Assembly (NCBI GenBank): GCA_904420015.1
Contig: CAJFTS010000014.1
Span: 1 to 34,717 of the forward strand
Direction of reading: 5' to 3'
Length of the DNA stretch: 34,717 nt
Origin: an uncultured Clostridia bacterium
Lineage (GTDB): Bacteria; Bacillota; Clostridia; Oscillospirales; Acutalibacteraceae
Part shown: in pieces, positions 32,811-34,717 of the stretch
How the letters are laid out: each line of letters starts with the position of its first letter
Numbering within the stretch: position 1 is the stretch's first letter
The notes under the pieces: generated by a model
Told to the model about the DNA's origin: nothing
Databases searched by the model: none
What the model saw: the letters and a program-made list of their open reading frames with translations, nothing else
Made by a program: the position numbers and the translations under genes

Positions 32811-33899
32811 TTAATTCCTCCCGTTCAAGGTCACAATGACCGGTTCCCCGCCCTTAGGCGACCAAACCCGGTCAAGCTCCGGCTCAACGACACGGATGGC
32901 GCATTCCTCGCTTGCGACATACACCCGTTCTCCCTTTTCGCCCACCACCATGGAGCGAAGCTTCAGCCGGTCGTTGAGCGCCATCATACCGCCGTCAAAA
33001 CCCAGCAGGATGGAGAAGGGGCCGGTGATTAACAGGCTGGAAAAGGCGTTTCGCAGATAGCGCAGGGTTTCCCGCTCTTCGGGCGGCTTTCGTTCGATGG
33101 TGCTCCAGAAGGGGGCTGCGATGACCATAGCCATCTCCTCCAGGCTGAGCTTTTGCTTTCGAAGCAGGTAGTCCACCATGTAGGTGATGACCTCGGTATC
33201 GGTCATGAGGGTACATTGATAGCCGAACATCTCAATAAAGCGGCGGTTGGCGTCATAGGAGGATATTTCTCCGTTGTGGACGATGGAATAATCGAGCATG
33301 GCGAAGGGATGCGCCCCGCCCCACCAGCCGGGGGTGTTGGTGGGATAGCGGCCGTGGGCGGTCCAGCAATAGCCCTCGTATTCATCCAGCCGGTAAAACT
33401 CGCCCACGTCCTCGGGGAATCCCACCGCTTTAAAGACGCCCATATTCTTGCCGCTGGAAAAGACGTACGCCCCGCCGATTCTCGAATTGATGCGGATGAC
33501 GCAGCGCACGACAAACTCCTTTTCATCCAGCTGGCTTTGCGCCAGCTTAGTGGGAAGAGGGGTGACGAAATAGCGCCAAATCAAGGGTTCGTCGGTAATC
33601 TTCGGGGTTTTGCGCACCGGGATCTTCGACAGATTGATGACGTCGAAGTGTTCGTTTAAGAACGCCTCACAGGCTTCCTTGGCATTTTCATTGTCGTAAA
33701 ACAAATGGAACGCATAAAAATCCTTGTACTGGGGATAAATGCCGTATCCCGCGAAGCCGCCGCCCAATCCGTTGGAGCGGTCGTGCATGGTGGCGATGGA
33801 GCGGACGATCTGGTCGCCTGCAATTCTTTCTCCATCCTTCGAAAAAATTCCCGAAATTGCGCAGCCCGACGGAATCCGGACCTGACCTTCTAAGCGCAT
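32811..33899 (-). CDS. Glutamate synthase glutamine amidotransferase subunit (class II, GltB1-like)
   Basis: Ntn-type amidotransferase that hydrolyses glutamine and channels ammonia to the GltB2 core, 362 residues. The catalytic cysteine is C13 in SGCAISGIF, so a 12-residue propeptide must be removed to expose it; no start codon lies directly before the cysteine. Other class II motifs: HGRYPTNTPGWWGGAHPF, YSIVHNGEISSYDANR and MTDTEVITYMVDYLL. The ATG has AAGGAGG 8 bases upstream. First gene of the operon, preceded by a 120-base leader with a strong terminator. Confidence 0.94.
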   Translation of the reverse strand: MRLEGQVRIPSGCAISGIFSKDGERIAGDQIVRSIATMHDRSNGLGGGFAGYGIYPQYKDFYAFHLFYDNENAKEACEAFLNEHFDVINLSKIPVRKTPKITDEPLIWRYFVTPLPTKLAQSQLDEKEFVVRCVIRINSRIGGAYVFSSGKNMGVFKAVGFPEDVGEFYRLDEYEGYCWTAHGRYPTNTPGWWGGAHPFAMLDYSIVHNGEISSYDANRRFIEMFGYQCTLMTDTEVITYMVDYLLRKQKLSLEEMAMVIAAPFWSTIERKPPEERETLRYLRNAFSSLLITGPFSILLGFDGGMMALNDRLKLRSMVVGEKGERVYVASEECAIRVVEPELDRVWSPKGGEPVIVTLNGRN

Positions 33900-33952
33900 A
33901 CCGTTTGCCTCCTTCTATGGATGCTTGTGTTTTTTCCAAGCCATGCAGCCGG

Positions 33953-34014
33953 AAAAAAACAAAGGCGTTCGCCCGAAAACAAAACTCAATTGTTTTCGGG
34001 CGAACGCCTTTGTT
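33953..34014 (-). terminator. 25-bp leader terminator (attenuator) of the glutamate synthase operon
   Basis: Perfect stem between 34014-33990 and 33982-33958 on the minus strand (core GGCGTTCGCCCG), loop of 7, followed by seven T (33959-33953). It lies between the promoter and the first gene and begins about four bases after the predicted transcription start, so most transcripts should stop near +65 unless antitermination occurs. Confidence 0.93.
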
Positions 34015-34015
34015 C
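33981..34015 (-). promoter_or_regulatory. Candidate ANTAR target hairpins in the glutamate synthase leader
   Basis: Alternative fold of the terminator's 5' arm. P1 is GAAC (34015-34012), hexaloop AAAGGC, GUUC (34005-34002), fitting the A1/G4 loop rule of ANTAR-bound RNA. P2 is AAAAC (33996-33992), hexaloop AAUUGA, GUUUU (33985-33981); it has A1 but G at position 5 rather than 4. Either hairpin is mutually exclusive with the terminator stem. ANTAR binding is inferred. Confidence 0.6.
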
Positions 34016-34024
34016 CTTGCCAAC

Positions 34025-34053
34025 ATCATACAACAGTGACAATGGGTTGTCAA
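34025..34053 (-). promoter_or_regulatory. Sigma-A promoter of the glutamate synthase-glnA-ANTAR operon
   Basis: Minus strand: TTGACA (34053-34048), 17-base spacer, TATGAT (34030-34025). Predicted start near 34018. Confidence 0.9.
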
Positions 34054-34143
34054 GAATATTTTGCAACATCTTTTTAAAAAATTTCACTCTAAACATTGAT
34101 TTATGGAATTTAAGAGGAATAAATAAAATGATCAAAGCCGAAG

Positions 34144-34170
34144 TTGCAGGTTAAATAAAAAAACCTGCAA
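34144..34170. repeat. Inverted repeat between the divergent nitrogen promoters, candidate operator
   Basis: TTGCAGGTT (34144-34152) and AACCTGCAA (34162-34170) are exact reverse complements with a 9-base AT-only spacer. It lies 17 bases before the -35 box of the type III glutamine synthetase promoter in an AT-rich spacer. The rest of 34054-34187 holds no gene. Confidence 0.55.
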
Positions 34171-34187
34171 AAATATGAAAAAGAGGA

Positions 34188-34216
34188 TTGACAAACAGCA
34201 ACAAAGGGGCTATACT
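34188..34216 (+). promoter_or_regulatory. Sigma-A promoter of the type III glutamine synthetase gene
   Basis: TTGACA (34188-34193), 17-base spacer, TATACT (34211-34216). Predicted start near 34223. Confidence 0.92.
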
Positions 34217-34226
34217 ATGCCCATCG

Positions 34227-34242
34227 GAAGCAAAGGTGCTGC
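34227..34242 (+). promoter_or_regulatory. Candidate ANTAR P1 hairpin in the glutamine synthetase III leader
   Basis: GAAGC (34227-34231), hexaloop AAAGGU (34232-34237), GCUGC (34238-34242): three pairs, one A-G mismatch, then one pair. The loop has A1 and G4. It shares the GGAA(G)CAAAGG start with the divergent glutamate synthase leader. A second hairpin with loop AAAGCC (34248-34253) has a weak stem only. Confidence 0.5.
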
Positions 34243-34268
34243 GGGTGAAAGCCTGCGGCACCTTTTTT
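34232..34268 (+). terminator. Leader terminator (attenuator) of the glutamine synthetase III gene
   Basis: Fourteen-bp stem with two G-U pairs (34232-34245 with 34252-34265), loop UGAAAG, ending in TTTTTT (34263-34268). It sits about 10 bases after the predicted transcription start and 33 bases before the start codon. Confidence 0.87.
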
Positions 34269-34300
34269 GCTTTTGCAATTTCGGGATTGGAGGAATCCGT

Positions 34301-34717
34301 ATGAGCAAGGTTCCAGAACTGTTCGGCAGCCTCGTATTCAATGACGCCGTTATGAAGGAACGGCTGCCGAAAGACACCTATCGGGCACTCAAGGCAACCA
34401 TCCAAAAGGGGACGCCCCTGGATCGAAATGTAGCCAATGTGGTGGCCAACGCCATGAAGGACTGGGCGATCGAAAAGGGCGCCACCCACTTCACCCACTG
34501 GTTCCAGCCGATGACCGGCATCACCGCGGAAAAACACGACAGCTTCATTTCACCTATCGGCAACGGGAATATCATCATGGAATTTTCCGGCAAGGAACTG
34601 ATCAAGGGCGAGCCGGATGCGTCCAGCTTTCCCTCCGGCGGCCTGCGGGCCACCTTCGAGGCCCGGGGCTACACCGCCTGGGACCCCAAAGCCTTCGCCT
34701 TCATCAAGGACGGAAGC
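34301..34717 (+). CDS. glnN: Glutamine synthetase type III, N-terminal part, cut by window edge
   Basis: First 139 codons of a GSIII enzyme, a large (about 700-residue) glutamine synthetase found in Bacteroides, Clostridia and cyanobacteria. Diagnostic GSIII stretches are visible: [37 protein letters not shown] and [22 protein letters not shown]. The ATG has GGAGG 7 bases upstream. It is divergent from the glutamate synthase operon, and its leader contains a terminator and an ANTAR-like hairpin, suggesting shared nitrogen control with the type I enzyme at 27438-28757. Confidence 0.97.
   Translation, partial: MSKVPELFGSLVFNDAVMKERLPKDTYRALKATIQKGTPLDRNVANVVANAMKDWAIEKGATHFTHWFQPMTGITAEKHDSFISPIGNGNIIMEFSGKELIKGEPDASSFPSGGLRATFEARGYTAWDPKAFAFIKDGS

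Noticed and set aside
34243..34256. A full second ANTAR hairpin (P2) in the glutamine synthetase III leader
   Set aside because: The loop AAAGCC satisfies A1/G4, but the adjoining stem has only one Watson-Crick and two G-U pairs, so I do not count it as support.

Overview
The window looks like chromosome from an endospore-forming, low-oxygen member of the Clostridia. Protein flavour and gene content suggest an Oscillospirales/Ruminococcaceae-type organism, but the species cannot be told from this sequence. The evidence is: sporulation genes yabP and yabQ inside a Bacillus-like yabM-mazG-(hup)-rqcP-yabP-yabQ-divIC-yabR cluster; a CIRCE-controlled groESL operon; hemZ; a long-form hpf; an iron-sulfur class I fumarase subunit; and a ferredoxin-rich glutamate synthase. 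Almost every gene lies on the minus strand. The exceptions are one large glycosyltransferase gene and a type III glutamine synthetase that runs off the right edge.

Layout from left to right. (1) 1-1100: the 5' part of groEL, then groES, a sigma-A promoter and a perfect CIRCE operator. (2) 1164-5470: a THUMP-type rRNA methyltransferase, hpf, and a two-gene unit of an amidohydrolase overlapping a lone fumarase alpha subunit. (3) 5485-11324: the yab sporulation/division/RNA-quality cluster, headed by a nucleosidase gene with a perfect consensus promoter. (4) 11362-13241: purine nucleoside phosphorylase, a structured gene-free stretch, and a zinc-ribbon protein of unknown role. (5) 13250-21644: a tightly packed recJ-rel-dtd-Nudix-MBL-hemZ-kinase operon joining DNA repair, the stringent response, D-amino-acid proofreading and haem synthesis. 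(6) 21656-23928: a patatin-fold protein that seems to have lost its catalytic residues, a 600-base gene-free stretch with several hairpins, and an HD-domain phosphohydrolase. (7) 23929-26703: a 924-residue methyltransferase-coiled-coil-GT2-GT2 fusion. (8) 26811-34717: a nitrogen-assimilation locus.

The nitrogen locus is the most interesting part. A seven-gene minus-strand operon encodes a split glutamate synthase (amidotransferase, FMN/Fe-S synthase core, Fe-S carrier, FAD oxidoreductase, GXGXG domain), then type I glutamine synthetase, then an ANTAR-domain RNA-binding regulator whose receiver domain lacks the phospho-acceptor aspartate. A type III glutamine synthetase is transcribed divergently. 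Both divergent promoters are followed almost at once by an intrinsic terminator, well before the first start codon. In both leaders the first nucleotides can instead fold into a small hairpin with the hexaloop AAAGGC or AAAGGU, matching the A1/G4 rule for ANTAR targets. The inferred system is a self-encoded ANTAR antitermination switch controlling both ammonia-assimilation units. The second hairpin of the classical ANTAR target is imperfect in both leaders, so this remains a hypothesis.
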